A stretch of 64,000 nt of DNA from Bradyrhizobium liaoningense (GCF_018130955.1 NZ_JAFCJM010000035.1:1-64000); one strand, 5' to 3'. Positions 1 through 9,036 are shown, numbered from the stretch's first letter. Numbers and translations: made by a program. The notes: generated from the sequence alone by a model not told the origin.

Positions 1-194
1 GCCCATGCCGGGCAGGCGGCCGAGAGATCGCGAGCCCAAATTTTCAGATCTCTGCCCCGGCTGAGAGCGTCGATCCTACCGACTTCTGCAACAAAATCGG
101 CCCCTTTCCGACATGGCGGATCAAGTCAGCGATGTCGGCTCAGCGAGACAAGGCGGACATTGCGTTGGCGAGTGCGGAGACCCGTAAATCGCAT

Positions 195-217
195 GGGGCT
201 CGCAATCCGCGAGCCCC
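195..217 (-). terminator. Rho-independent-like terminator
   Basis: A perfect inverted repeat with 9-bp GC-rich arms (GGGGCTCGC and GCGAGCCCC) around a 5-base loop lies 19 bases beyond the stop codon of the monooxygenase gene. On the minus strand it is followed only by a short ATTTA stretch, so the T tract is weak. Position and stem strength favour a terminator for that gene. Confidence 0.55.
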
Positions 218-235
218 GCGGTGCATTCGGCAATT

Positions 236-2032
236 TCAGGCCTTGTGATGGACGGCCTGCAGGCCGTAGACCGGCGTCGGGATGCTCTCGTAGCGCGCCT
301 TCAACTGCAGGGAAAGGAATTGCGAGTAATGTCGCGATTGATGCAGATTGCCGCCGTGGAACCATAGGCCTTCCTGCTGCGTCGGCTTCCACATGTTGCG
401 CTGCTCACCTTCCCATGGGCCGGGGTCCTTTGTCGTATTCGAGCCGAGGCCCCAGACCTTGCCGACTTTGTCGGCCATGTCCCGGTTCACGAGATCGGCG
501 ACAAAGCCGTTCATCGAGCTGTAGCCGGTGGCATAGACGATCACGTCGGCTGGCAATTCCTTGCCGTTGTCGAGCCTAACGCCGTTGGGCGTGATCTCCT
601 CGACCTGGCCAGCGAACAGCTTGATTTTGCCGTCAATGATAAGCTGTGAGGCGCCGACGTCGATGTAATAGCCCGAGCCGCGGCGCAGATATTTCATGAA
701 TAGCCCGGAATCGTCGTCACCGAAGTCGAGCCTGAAGCCGGCCTTCTCCAGCCCGGCATAGAAAGCGGCGTCATCCTGGCGGATCTTGTCGTAGACCGGC
801 TTTTGAAACTGATTCAATATCCGGTAGGGCAGTGAAGCGAAGATCAGATCGGCCTTTGCCGTCGTCATTCCGCCGCGGACGGCGCGTTCGGAATAAAGAT
901 CACCGAGACTCTCCATCAGCGAATCCGAACGCACGATGTGGGTCGTCGAGCGCTGCACCATCGTTACGTCGATGCCGGCCTCGTACAGCGCAGCGCAGAT
1001 GTCATGGGCCGAATTGTTCGAGCCGATCACCACCACCTTCTTGCCTTTGTAGCCGCTGGAGCCGGGATGGCGTGAGGAATGGTGTTGCTCGCCCTTGAAG
1101 GTTTCCATGCCTTTGATTTTCGGCATGTTCGGCTTGGCCGACATGCCGGTCGCGAACACAAGCTGCTTGGGCCGCAGAGTAATCTCCTTGCCATCGCGTT
1201 CGACGATGACGGTCCATTCCTTCTTGGTGTCGTCCCAACTGGCGCGTTTGGCCACGGTGTTCGTCCAATAGTTCAGCTCCATGACCTTGGTGTACATTTC
1301 CAGCCAATCGCCGATCTTGTCCTTAGGCGAGAACACGGGCCAGTTCTTGGGGAAATCGATGTAGGGCAAGTGATCGTACCAGACGGGGTCGTGCAGGCAG
1401 AGCGACTTGTAGCGGTTGCGCCAGGAATCACCGGCGCGTGCGTTCTTTTCAACGATGATCGTCGGCACACCGAGCTGGCGCAGCCGCGCCCCGAGCGCAA
1501 TGCCACCCTGTCCGCCGCCGATGACAAGTACGTAGGGCTGGGTCTTGAAGCCGAGTTGCTCGACTTCCTCGTCACGCAGTTCCTTCCAGGTCTTGGAGCC
1601 GGGATTGACGCCGTGCCTGGCGCCGAGCGGTCGGCTGAAGCCAGCCTTTTCCTCATGGCCCTTGAGTTCGGCCATGGTCGTCAACAGCGTCCAGATCTGG
1701 CCGTTTTGCAGGCGGATGAGTCCATATCCGCGCGCGACATCGGTCTCGAACGTGATCCAAGATTCGGTCACGCCGCCGGCCTCGGTTGGCGTTTCACCCT
1801 CTGCGGTTTTCCAGTTGTGCGGCTTCACATGCGCGAGGCAATGCGCGAGCATGTCGCGGACCTGATCGCGGCCTTCCATGGTCTTGATGTTCCAGGTGAA
1901 GGCAACGAGGTCGCGCCAGTAGCATTCCGGAGCGAACATTCCCGCTGCGGCGTCGAGATCGCCCGCCGCAAGCGCGGCTTCAAACTTGTCGAGGAAAACC
2001 TGGACGCGCGCGCTAAGCATGGTGTCGAGCAT
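236..2032 (-). CDS. Flavin-containing monooxygenase with N-terminal NTF2/SnoaL-like domain
   Basis: A 598-residue protein. Residues 1 to about 125 look like an NTF2/SnoaL-type fold (opening LDKFEAALAAGDLDAAAGMF, then a core with W and F positions). A Rossmann FAD-binding motif GGGQGG follows at about 172-177, and a second NAD(P)-binding motif (VVVIGSNNSAHD) lies near the middle. This order is typical of bacterial flavin-containing or Baeyer-Villiger-type monooxygenases that oxidise small organic substrates with NADPH and O2; the substrate cannot be read from sequence. The start at 2032 is chosen because GGAGG stands just before the ATG; an upstream in-frame ATG at 2095 has no such site and adds an unlikely basic leader. 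The gene stands alone and ends in a hairpin. Confidence 0.9.
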   Translation of the reverse strand: MLDTMLSARVQVFLDKFEAALAAGDLDAAAGMFAPECYWRDLVAFTWNIKTMEGRDQVRDMLAHCLAHVKPHNWKTAEGETPTEAGGVTESWITFETDVARGYGLIRLQNGQIWTLLTTMAELKGHEEKAGFSRPLGARHGVNPGSKTWKELRDEEVEQLGFKTQPYVLVIGGGQGGIALGARLRQLGVPTIIVEKNARAGDSWRNRYKSLCLHDPVWYDHLPYIDFPKNWPVFSPKDKIGDWLEMYTKVMELNYWTNTVAKRASWDDTKKEWTVIVERDGKEITLRPKQLVFATGMSAKPNMPKIKGMETFKGEQHHSSRHPGSSGYKGKKVVVIGSNNSAHDICAALYEAGIDVTMVQRSTTHIVRSDSLMESLGDLYSERAVRGGMTTAKADLIFASLPYRILNQFQKPVYDKIRQDDAAFYAGLEKAGFRLDFGDDDSGLFMKYLRRGSGYYIDVGASQLIIDGKIKLFAGQVEEITPNGVRLDNGKELPADVIVYATGYSSMNGFVADLVNRDMADKVGKVWGLGSNTTKDPGPWEGEQRNMWKPTQQEGLWFHGGNLHQSRHYSQFLSLQLKARYESIPTPVYGLQAVHHKA

Positions 2033-2573
2033 CGCTTCCTCCCGGATGTCGTTTGCAATTTTTCTGCGCAGGCAGCGTAACCTTACCCCAAACATCGCGG
2101 GATTCCAGACTCGCGCGGCAGGGTTCCCGGTCGGCTTCAGCGCCTCTCAGCGCTCGCCCGCAACAACGCCGCTTTGCCCACCGACGAGGGGGTGCCTTCT
2201 CGCTTCTCTTCAATTTGCAAAGTCGAGAGCAAGAACAGATCGTGGTTGTGAAACCGTGGGACAAGTGAGCGAGAAATGGATGCTTACCGATTCCGTGCTA
2301 ACGGCACGCCCAATCCCTGATCGCCACCGGAATTTTCCCTGTTCCAGGTTTGCGCATCTGCCACGGGGAAAGGCCTAGATTAGCAAGGCGTTTTCGCATT
2401 GTTTCGACGTTTGGGGGCGGCGTTTACGTGGGTTTTCCCTGCAAAATTCCCTGTAAGCAGGGAATTGGTGCGGGCCAGGCCGTATTCTTTGTGCTGCCGA
2501 AATAGTCTTCGCCCGCAGGAACTCGCGCTGCGGCGTCATGGTTAATAGAAGTTTGGCAAAAGGAGATCGTCAG
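2033..2573. other. Intergenic region with TTCCCTG-type repeats
   Basis: No convincing gene. The segment lies upstream of both the leftward monooxygenase gene and the rightward small secreted protein gene, so it must hold both promoters. It contains several TTCCCTG motifs (near 2335, 2434 and 2447) and a perfect palindrome at 2445-2466. No sigma-70 box could be assigned with confidence. Confidence 0.5.
2445..2466. repeat. Perfect palindrome AATTCCCTG-TAAG-CAGGGAATT
   Basis: Two exact 9-base arms flank a 4-base centre, with a further TTCCCTG copy just upstream at about 2434. This could be an operator for the downstream small gene or a dispersed genomic repeat; the sequence alone does not decide. 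Confidence 0.5.
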
Positions 2574-3191
2574 ATGTCCCATGCCACCGCTTTTGTCATT
2601 GCCGCGATCGTCGCATGCTCATCTCTGTTGGTCCTGGCGCAAGGAGGCGGCGCAAATGCCGGGTCCGCGGGGGCGGGCACGGGAACGGGGGCGAGTAGCG
2701 CCAGCGCTGGCGCGTCGGCGCCTTCTGGAATGGGGACGAGTGCAGGCAACGCGGGTCCATCAGCGCCCCCAGGAATGGGGACGAAAGACACCGCCACCGG
2801 CGGAAGTCTGGGCACCAGCGGCCAACCGACAAATCCGAACGTTCAAGCCCCGACGCCGGCCAAGTCGCGGGCGGCAGCCCAGGCCGCAAGAAATGCCGGG
2901 GTTGGTCACGCTCAAAATGGACTGCCGATCGGCGCCATTGGGACGGGTACCAGCAACGAGGACCAAAGGACGATTAGCCCATCACCCATCCGGAACACCA
3001 CCGGTGTGGGTCACGCAACAACTGGTCAGCCGATCGGAACGTTTGGAAGGGGCACCAGTCTTTCGGATCAGATCAGCCCGCCGCGGGCCGCGCGAGCTGG
3101 CGACAAGGTCCTGGACGCCAAAGCGCAGGTCGAACGACGAACAACTGTATCGCCCAGACGTGCTCCGGGCCGGGTAAAACTAGGTTTGTAG
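2574..3191 (+). CDS. Secreted Gly/Ser/Ala-rich protein with a duplicated GVGHA motif
   Basis: A 205-residue hypothetical protein. The start at 2574 is supported by AAGGAG eight bases upstream; an ATG at 2538 lacks a site. Residues 1-23 form a hydrophobic signal sequence (FVIAAIVACSSLLVLAQ). A low-complexity Gly-Ala-Ser-Thr-Pro segment follows, then two imperfect copies of a roughly 23-residue motif beginning GVGHA and continuing PIGxxGxGTS. The tail is basic. It is probably periplasmic or extracellular. No family is recognised. It is convergent with the small membrane-protein gene that follows. Confidence 0.7.
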   Translation: MSHATAFVIAAIVACSSLLVLAQGGGANAGSAGAGTGTGASSASAGASAPSGMGTSAGNAGPSAPPGMGTKDTATGGSLGTSGQPTNPNVQAPTPAKSRAAAQAARNAGVGHAQNGLPIGAIGTGTSNEDQRTISPSPIRNTTGVGHATTGQPIGTFGRGTSLSDQISPPRAARAGDKVLDAKAQVERRTTVSPRRAPGRVKLGL

Positions 3192-3228
3192 TCTGCGAGC
3201 GAAGCGGCGAAGAGACAGCCACGCCATC

Positions 3229-3513
3229 CTAGTTGTGGCGCCCTCTGACGCTCCGCCAAATTGCATCCCACGCTTGAACAAATGGAAGGACGAGGAAGAA
3301 AAGAACTCTGATCGCAACCGGAGTAACAACGTTCCGCAGTGATGGTGACTCATCGTCTTCCAATCGGCGGGCCGTCTTGTTGATCGGTGCCGGGACGGAG
3401 TTTCCTTCGCCGGTCTCGGAGGGAGGATCCGGCCTGCGCGAGGGCAGGACAATCACAACAAATAGAACGTTGATCAGTAGCCATACCCCCACGACGAGAA
3501 GAACAGTACGCAC
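3229..3513 (-). CDS. Small two-TM membrane protein, paralogue of the protein at 28764
   Basis: A hypothetical membrane protein with an N-terminal TM segment (LLVVGVWLLINVLFVVIVLP), a Pro- and charge-rich linker, then a conserved ESPSLRNVV block and a second hydrophobic stretch. It aligns over its whole length with the protein encoded at 28764-29075 (W-LLN-LFV, P-SLR-VV, FF-L-P-QAWDAI-like blocks). That alignment places the start at the GTG at 3513; the frame stays open upstream to an ATG at 3642, but the extra N-terminus has no counterpart in the paralogue. No clear ribosome-binding site is seen before the GTG. Function unknown. Confidence 0.55.
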   Translation of the reverse strand: MRTVLLVVGVWLLINVLFVVIVLPSRRPDPPSETGEGNSVPAPINKTARRLEDDESPSLRNVVTPVAIRVLFFLVLPFVQAWDAIWRSVRGRHN

Positions 3514-4045
3514 GAGGAGCGACCATAGTTTAATCTGAAATCCGCCGAGCTTGCCTCCTGCTTCACAGCTAGGCTGCAGTCGGCAGCATACGTGTCGCGC
3601 ACGCAACCGCGTTGGCGGCCCCGGCAAAAATAGCCTCGACATCCGTCCCTACGGCAGCCTAGTCCGGCACAAAACTCGTGTCTGTACGCTTCCGAACGTT
3701 CATGCACCTTTCCTGGCGACCTGCTCCGACATCATCCCACGAGGGCGGACAGGGGTGGGTTCAGCCTCAGCGGTCGATCGCCAGCCGCTGGGCAAATGGA
3801 TGGAGCGGCGGCCGCATCGACGGAATGACAGGGCCTGTCGCGAAACGCCACCCGCCGTCCTCAGCCCTAACGTCCGAAGCTGGGTCCGGAGTTTTGGATT
3901 TGGTCCAGCGTATCGCAGAGTGAATAACGAGTTAGCAATTGAGAAGAACCAATATTCTGTTTCGGGAGTTGACACATGCGCCATTCGAACCAAGTAAGGT
4001 TATTGTTCGCACCGAGGCTGAGTTGAGAACCTGAGCCGGAACAAC
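3514..4045. other. Intergenic region without a supported gene
   Basis: Short open frames exist on both strands but none shows a ribosome-binding site, a recognisable domain or a consistent codon pattern. A TTGACA-like hexamer occurs at about 3968, upstream of the small gene at 4046, without a convincing -10 partner. Confidence 0.4.
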
Positions 4046-4282
4046 ATGAAGGACCTCAGGCGACGATTGGAGAAGGTCCGCGCTGACGCCAGAGAGTTTG
4101 CTCTTATGAGTCAGCTGGCGACGGACGTTGAAAAGCGCGAGCTGTTTAAACGCTTGGCGGATGAACTCGCTTTAGAAGCGCTCGAGCTTGAGCTAATCGT
4201 GAAACAAAAAGGGCAATCGGATCCCGGCGACCAGCACGAGGTTGTGGAATTCAAGTCGTCCTTTCAAAAGAAGCGCGGCTGA
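4046..4282 (+). CDS. Small charged helical protein
   Basis: A 78-residue hypothetical protein rich in Leu, Glu, Arg and Lys, predicted mostly alpha-helical and possibly coiled coil through about residue 50 (pattern DLRRRLEKVRADAREF, then ELFKRLADELALEALELE). It has no signal peptide or TM segment, so it is probably cytosolic. A weak GGAACA stands before the ATG. No function is assigned. Codon use and the amphipathic heptad pattern argue it is real. Confidence 0.6.
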   Translation: MKDLRRRLEKVRADAREFALMSQLATDVEKRELFKRLADELALEALELELIVKQKGQSDPGDQHEVVEFKSSFQKKRG

Positions 4283-4402
4283 CCTTATCTGCGCAACGGT
4301 CGCTGCGCCGTCTTCGCCGCTGCATGACCAAGGCCCATGGCGGAATCGTGATCCAAGGTGGTCTGCACGAAAGGAGCCGACGGTGGCGCTGAATGACGCC
4401 GC

Positions 4403-5218
4403 CTAGGCGCCGACCTTGGCCAGCACGTCGGCGCGCAGGAAGCGCTCGATGAAGAGCATGAACAGCACCGAGGGCACGAGCAGGATCAGCGCCGTGATCG
4501 AGGCGACCTGGTAGTTGCCGCCCATCGCCGCATTGTAGAGCAGCAGCGGCAGGGTCATGACCTGCGGGACGCCGACGAAGAAGGTGCCGGTGAACTCGTC
4601 GAGCGATTCCAGAAAGACAAAGATGCCGCTGGCGATGATGCCGGGCGCAGCCAGCGGCAGCGTCACGGAGAAAAACGTCCTGAGCGGCGAGGCGCCGATG
4701 TTGCGCGCCGCAAGCTCCAGCTCCTTGTCGACGGCGCCGAAGGCGGCGGCCGCGATCCAGACCGAATAGACCAGCCCATGCGCGGCGTGGACGAGCACCA
4801 CGGCGAAGACCGTTCCGTTGATGCCGAGTTGGTAGAAGACGCGGGCGACGTTGATGTAGATCGCGACCGACGGAAAGGCCTGCGGCAGCAGGAACAGAAC
4901 CATGAACATGGCGCGCGCCGGCAGCTTCAGCCGCGCCAGCGCGTAGCCGGCCGGGATTGAGAGTGTGAGCGCAACGACGACCGTCAGCACCGCGATCCAG
5001 ACCGACGTACCGAGCGAGGCCATGGCATCGCCTGTCGGGCGGAATACCTGTTCCCAATAGCGCGTGCCGTAGGTCACCGGAAGTTTGTAGGGCGTGTACC
5101 AGCGCTCGGCCACGGACCAGAGCGCGAGGTTGGCGAGCGGGCCGATCAGCACGAAGGCAAAGGCCGCGAGCAGGAAGGCGGCCAGCGCCGTACGCAGCGA
5201 AGATGCCAGACGCATCAT
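4403..5218 (-). CDS. ABC transporter permease (second inner-membrane subunit)
   Basis: A 271-residue permease of the binding-protein-dependent transport (PotC/FbpB half-type) family with about six TM helices. The EAA loop reads ELELAARNIGASPLRTFFSVTLPL and would contact the ATPase. The start is fixed by an ATGA overlap with the upstream permease stop and by GAGGG in front of it. It is the last gene of a four-gene importer operon on this strand: ATPase, binding protein, permease, permease. Substrate is unknown; related systems carry polyamines, iron or phosphonates. Confidence 0.88.
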   Translation of the reverse strand: MMRLASSLRTALAAFLLAAFAFVLIGPLANLALWSVAERWYTPYKLPVTYGTRYWEQVFRPTGDAMASLGTSVWIAVLTVVVALTLSIPAGYALARLKLPARAMFMVLFLLPQAFPSVAIYINVARVFYQLGINGTVFAVVLVHAAHGLVYSVWIAAAAFGAVDKELELAARNIGASPLRTFFSVTLPLAAPGIIASGIFVFLESLDEFTGTFFVGVPQVMTLPLLLYNAAMGGNYQVASITALILLVPSVLFMLFIERFLRADVLAKVGA

Positions 5219-6054
5219 GGCGCGCCCTCTTTCGCCGCCATGCCACGCTTGAGATAGATGATCGCAGCGCCGGCCGAGAGCAGATAGGTGATGACGCCGA
5301 GCGCATTCGCCGTGGCGTAGTCGCCATAGGAGTTGATGCGGAAGGCCATGTCGACGGTCAGCATGGTGGGTTGCGATCCGGCCACCATCATCGGCACCGA
5401 CAGCACCGAGAGCATCGTCACGAACGAGAGCACCAGCGCCACGAGGAGCTGCGGCATCACCTGAGGCAGCGCGAGTTCGACCAGCACACGCAAGCGAGAG
5501 GCACCAAGATTGCGGCCCGCTTCGAGCATCGCGCGGTCGATCGCGGCGAGCGCGCCAGCGAGTAGCAGGGCGACGAAGGGCGTCTGCTTCCAGACGAAGG
5601 TGGCGATGATGCCGCGCCAGTCGAGAAAGCTTACCGTCTGAAGCGGCTCCATGAGCCCCAAGGCCACGAAGGAATTGTTCATCAGCCCGTTCTTGGCGAG
5701 GAAAGTGCGCATGCACTGTGCCGCGACGATGAACGGGATGAAGAGCGGCCAGCGATAGAGCGCTTTCAGCGTGCCAACGATCCAGCGGTTCTCGCCGAGC
5801 GTCAGCGTGCCGGCGATGATGATGGCGGCGAGCCCTGTGAACAGGCAGGAGGCGAGCACGATCACGACGGTAAAGAGCACGTCGCCGGAATAGAACTCCC
5901 AGGCCTTTCGGAAGGCGTCCAGCGAGACGCCGCCCTGCGGCCCGGTGAAGGCCGAAATCAGCGAGAAGCTCAGCGGATAGAGAAACAGCGCCGCCACCAG
6001 CGCGAGGCCAGGCGCGACGAGCAGCAGAGCGAGCTGGCGTTGGGAGATGGACAT
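5215..6054 (-). CDS. ABC transporter permease (first inner-membrane subunit)
   Basis: A 279-residue inner-membrane permease of the PotB/PhnU-like class with about six TM helices (for example LALLLVAPGLALVAALFLYP at the N-terminus). The EAA-type loop is around AMLEAGRNLGASRLRVLVELALP. The ATG at 6054 is preferred over the adjacent TTG at 6057; AGG lies six bases upstream. It overlaps the next permease by four bases, so the two are translationally coupled. A strong hairpin separates it from the binding-protein gene upstream. Confidence 0.88.
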   Translation of the reverse strand: MSISQRQLALLLVAPGLALVAALFLYPLSFSLISAFTGPQGGVSLDAFRKAWEFYSGDVLFTVVIVLASCLFTGLAAIIIAGTLTLGENRWIVGTLKALYRWPLFIPFIVAAQCMRTFLAKNGLMNNSFVALGLMEPLQTVSFLDWRGIIATFVWKQTPFVALLLAGALAAIDRAMLEAGRNLGASRLRVLVELALPQVMPQLLVALVLSFVTMLSVLSVPMMVAGSQPTMLTVDMAFRINSYGDYATANALGVITYLLSAGAAIIYLKRGMAAKEGAP

Positions 6055-6082
6055 CAAACCTGCTGACGGTGGCGCAGAGGAG

Positions 6083-6125
6083 AAAGGTCGTCATTCCCTG
6101 GCGTGACCGGGGAATGACGGCCTTT
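6083..6125. promoter_or_regulatory. Intercistronic stem-loop between binding-protein and permease genes
   Basis: Sixteen-base arms (6083-6098 and 6110-6125) pair with a single mismatch that can wobble, around an 11-base loop. No T tract follows, so this is less a terminator than an mRNA-stabilising or attenuating hairpin. Such elements commonly raise binding-protein mRNA relative to permease mRNA in ABC operons; that role is inferred from position. Confidence 0.6.
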
Positions 6126-6136
6126 CGAAACGACGC

Positions 6137-7267
6137 TCAGTTCGCGACCTTCTTCTCGTAGCCCTCGAGGATGTCGTTGAAGTAGGGTGCTATCGGAAAG
6201 GGCTTGCCGTTATTGGCGAGCTCGGCCGGCGTTACGTCGGTGAAGAGCTTGTCCCAAGCGGCCTTGTCGAGCTTGCCTTCAAGGTTCTTGGCGTCGATTC
6301 CTGGATACCAGTTGAACTTCTTGACGATGCCGTCGGCCTGAACTTGCGGCGAAGTTGCCAGCGCAATGAAGGCCTCGGCCAGCTTCTTCTGGGCCGATTT
6401 CTCCGGGATGGAATAATACATCGGCTGACCGGGCATACCGGGCGAGATGAGCTTCAGCTTCATGTTCGGCGGCAGCTTGCCGTCGGCCTGCCAGGAGTAG
6501 AACATGTCGACCCAGACCGGGCCGATCGCGATCTCGCCGCGGTTCAGCATGTCGAGCGTGCCGGCATTGCCGGGGGTGATGGTGGCGTTGGCGTTGAAGG
6601 CCTTCAGATCCGCGAAGGCCTTGTCCCAATTGGCTTTGGTGGCGGCATCGTAGGGGCCTTTCATCAGCTTGTCGGCGTCGCCGCCGAAGGCGTAGACCCA
6701 GCCGGCGACGAAGGCGACGCCCGACATGCCGCCCTTGATGCCGTTATAGCCGAACTGCTTCGGATTCTTCTTGGCCCAATCGGCGAGCTCGGCAAAGGTC
6801 GCGGGCGGCGTCTTCACCATGTCGGCGTTGTAGGCGAGCGCGGTCTGCGACTGGAACATCGGGATGACGTAGCCGCTCACGTCGGTGCCGAGCGCGTTCT
6901 TGGCAGCATCGCCCGTGGCGAGCTTGGAAGTGTCGACATTGGCCGTATACTTGTCGAGCAGGCCTTCCTTGACCATCTGGCCGGCGGCCTTCTGGTGGAT
7001 CACAACCACGTCGAAATCGGTCGTAGCCGAGCCCTTCTGGGCGTCGAGCTTTTCGTAAATCTTCTGCGAGCCGGAGTCGCCCGGGCCGGTGCCGACCGCG
7101 ACGACCTTCACGCCCGGGTGAGCCTTCTCGAACATCGGGCCAAGGTAGTCCTTGACGTAGTCGACCATATTCTGATCGCCGGCGGAGGCGACGTTGAGCG
7201 TTTGCGCAGCGAGCGGCGAGGCCGCGATCAGCGCGGCGAGCGAGGTGGCGATCGTGAGAAGGCGCAT
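6137..7267 (-). CDS. ABC transporter periplasmic substrate-binding protein
   Basis: A 376-residue extracellular solute-binding protein (family 1-like) with a clear signal peptide (about residues 1-21, cleavage after PLAAQ). The mature protein begins TLNVASAGDQNMVDYVKDYL, typical of binding proteins of iron, polyamine and phosphonate importers. GGAG lies eight bases before the ATG. It stands between the ATPase and permease genes of the same operon. The ligand cannot be named from sequence. Confidence 0.88.
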   Translation of the reverse strand: MRLLTIATSLAALIAASPLAAQTLNVASAGDQNMVDYVKDYLGPMFEKAHPGVKVVAVGTGPGDSGSQKIYEKLDAQKGSATTDFDVVVIHQKAAGQMVKEGLLDKYTANVDTSKLATGDAAKNALGTDVSGYVIPMFQSQTALAYNADMVKTPPATFAELADWAKKNPKQFGYNGIKGGMSGVAFVAGWVYAFGGDADKLMKGPYDAATKANWDKAFADLKAFNANATITPGNAGTLDMLNRGEIAIGPVWVDMFYSWQADGKLPPNMKLKLISPGMPGQPMYYSIPEKSAQKKLAEAFIALATSPQVQADGIVKKFNWYPGIDAKNLEGKLDKAAWDKLFTDVTPAELANNGKPFPIAPYFNDILEGYEKKVAN

Positions 7268-7300
7268 GAGTCTGGCTCCGTGTCGGGTCGTTGGACCGCG

Positions 7301-8413
7301 TCAGGCTGGGATGGAGGCCTGTGCAGCCGGGAAAATGTGAAGGCGTGAAAGCGGGATGCGCAGGCCGACGGCCGCACCGGGTTCATGCCTGACGGCGTGG
7401 TCCACGGTAATCTGGCGGCCGGCGGCCTCGACCCGGTAGCGGTAAAGCCCACCCGGATAGCTGCGCGCCGCAATGCGGCCCGGCACCACCAGATCCTCGC
7501 CCGCTGCAGCGTCAGGCGCATCCAGACTGACGACGTCGTCGCGGAAATAGGCGAGTGCTTCGCCCGCGGGCAGGGCAAGGCCGAGTTCATTGGGAAGCAC
7601 GCCGCGCGCCTCGCCAGCCGTGATCGCGGCAGAGCCCTCGCCGGGCTCGACACGCAGCGGCAGCACGTTCTCGGCGCCCATGAAATTGGCGACGAAGGCA
7701 CTGTTCGGCCGGTCATAGACCTCCTCCGGCGTGCCGATCTGCGCGATGCGGCCAGCGTTCATGATGACGAGCCTGTCGGCCATCGTCATCGCCTCCTCGC
7801 GGTCATGCGTGACATGGATTGTGGTGACGCCGAGGCGTTGCTGGATGGCGCGGATCTCGTGGCGCATCGTCATGCGGATCTTGGCGTCGAGATTGGAGAG
7901 GGGCTCGTCCAGCAGCAGGATGCCGGGATCGACCGCAAGCGCGCGTCCCAGCGCCACACGCTGGCGCTGCCCGCCCGACATGGCCGTGACCTTGCGGTCC
8001 TCGTAGCCGGCGAGCCCGAGCATCGCCAGCAGTGAGGACACCTTGGCGGCGATGTCGCCCTTGGAGGCCCCGCGCAGCTTCAGGCCGTAGCCGATATTCT
8101 GGAGCACCGTCATATGCGGCCAGAGCGCATATGACTGGAAGACCATCGCCATGCCGCGCTTCTCGGGCGGCAGTCCGGCGACGTCTTTGCCTCCGACGGC
8201 GATCGAACCGGACTCGACCGGCACAAAGCCGGAGAGCGAGCGCAGAAGCGTGGTCTTGCCGCAGCCGGAGGAGCCGAGCAGCGCCGTGAAGGTCCCCGGC
8301 GCGAAATCGAGATCGATGCCGTGAAGCACCTTCGTGCCGCCATAGGCGACGTGCAGGCCGCGCACCTCAATTGCCGCGCCGACGCCCGACATAGCTTGCG
8401 AGCTCGCCCGCAC
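7301..8413 (-). CDS. ABC transporter ATP-binding protein
   Basis: A 370-residue ATPase. The Walker A motif GSSGCGKTT falls near residue 45, the signature is MSGGQRQRV, the Walker B segment is ILLLDEP, the H-loop is VTHD, and a TOBE-like C-terminal domain follows residue 240. This is the PotA/FbpC/PhnT class that energises import. The GTG at 8413 is preferred as the start because GGAGG stands eight bases before it; an earlier GTG at 8428 would place that site inside the gene. It is the first gene of the operon, with a divergent gene starting about 100 bases away and an operator-like palindrome between them. Confidence 0.88.
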   Translation of the reverse strand: MRASSQAMSGVGAAIEVRGLHVAYGGTKVLHGIDLDFAPGTFTALLGSSGCGKTTLLRSLSGFVPVESGSIAVGGKDVAGLPPEKRGMAMVFQSYALWPHMTVLQNIGYGLKLRGASKGDIAAKVSSLLAMLGLAGYEDRKVTAMSGGQRQRVALGRALAVDPGILLLDEPLSNLDAKIRMTMRHEIRAIQQRLGVTTIHVTHDREEAMTMADRLVIMNAGRIAQIGTPEEVYDRPNSAFVANFMGAENVLPLRVEPGEGSAAITAGEARGVLPNELGLALPAGEALAYFRDDVVSLDAPDAAAGEDLVVPGRIAARSYPGGLYRYRVEAAGRQITVDHAVRHEPGAAVGLRIPLSRLHIFPAAQASIPA

Positions 8414-8439
8414 GGTGTGTTCCTCCACGCCGCCCTAAG

Positions 8440-8457
8440 ATGGAATTGTTCTTCCAT
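8440..8457. promoter_or_regulatory. Operator-like palindrome ATGGAA-TTGTTC-TTCCAT
   Basis: Perfect six-base arms around a six-base centre lie in the 101-bp space between the divergent ATPase gene and phosphodiesterase gene. A half-site-like TGGAATAAAC follows at about 8471. The spacing resembles operators of dimeric IclR- or GntR-type repressors. No regulator gene is visible in the window, so the assignment is inference. Confidence 0.5.
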
Positions 8458-8514
8458 TCTGCGATCAGCTTGGAATAAACATAACGACCCCTAGCGCGCT
8501 CGTGCAACAGATTT

Positions 8515-9036
8515 GTGACCCCGAAGACCATCGAAATTCGATCTCTCTGGCTAATGCCGTGCCCCGAAGACACGGCATTTCTCGCTTCGCTCATCGGCGA
8601 GCTTGCGACGCGCTTCGGCACACCGAATTTTGCGCCGCATCTGACGCTGCGCGGCGATACGGATGCGACGTTCGAGCGTCTCCACGACGACGTTCAGGCA
8701 GCAGCCGCTGCGTCGCAGCCCTTCGCCGAGCCGATCACGACGGTCGAGACGACGGAGGCGTTCTTCCGGGCCTTCTACGTGCGCTTCGCCGTCTCGGTTC
8801 AGCTCGACAGGCTGAAGCGACGCCTCGATCCACAAGGTACCGAATGCTTCATGCCGCATGTCTCGCTGCTTTATGGCAATCTGCCGGAGGAGGTGAAGGC
8901 GCCAGCTGCCGCCGAATTCAGCCAACGCCTCGCGGGCCGGACCATTACCTTCGACAGAATTTCGGTTGTCCGTTCAGGACAGGACATCCCCATCGCCGAT
9001 TGGACGATCCAGGCGCCGGTGCCTCTCGGACGCTGA
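8515..9036 (+). CDS. 2H phosphoesterase, cyclic phosphodiesterase (CPDase)-like
   Basis: A 173-residue protein of the 2H superfamily. Two H-x-T/S-x motifs are visible: PHLTL with His at about 42, and FMPHVSLLY with His at about 115. The context of the second motif and the SLWLMP opening resemble plant CPDase, which opens cyclic phosphodiesters such as ADP-ribose 1'',2''-cyclic phosphate and 2',3'-cyclic nucleotides. The start is a GTG with no strong ribosome-binding site. It is divergent from the importer operon. An alternative is RNA ligase-like 2H activity, but the short length favours CPDase. Confidence 0.8.
   Translation: MTPKTIEIRSLWLMPCPEDTAFLASLIGELATRFGTPNFAPHLTLRGDTDATFERLHDDVQAAAAASQPFAEPITTVETTEAFFRAFYVRFAVSVQLDRLKRRLDPQGTECFMPHVSLLYGNLPEEVKAPAAAEFSQRLAGRTITFDRISVVRSGQDIPIADWTIQAPVPLGR

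Noticed and set aside
5219..6094. N-terminal extension of the second permease to 6094
   Set aside because: The extra part reads through the first permease in another frame and is highly Arg-rich; the ATGA overlap at 5218 gives the natural start.
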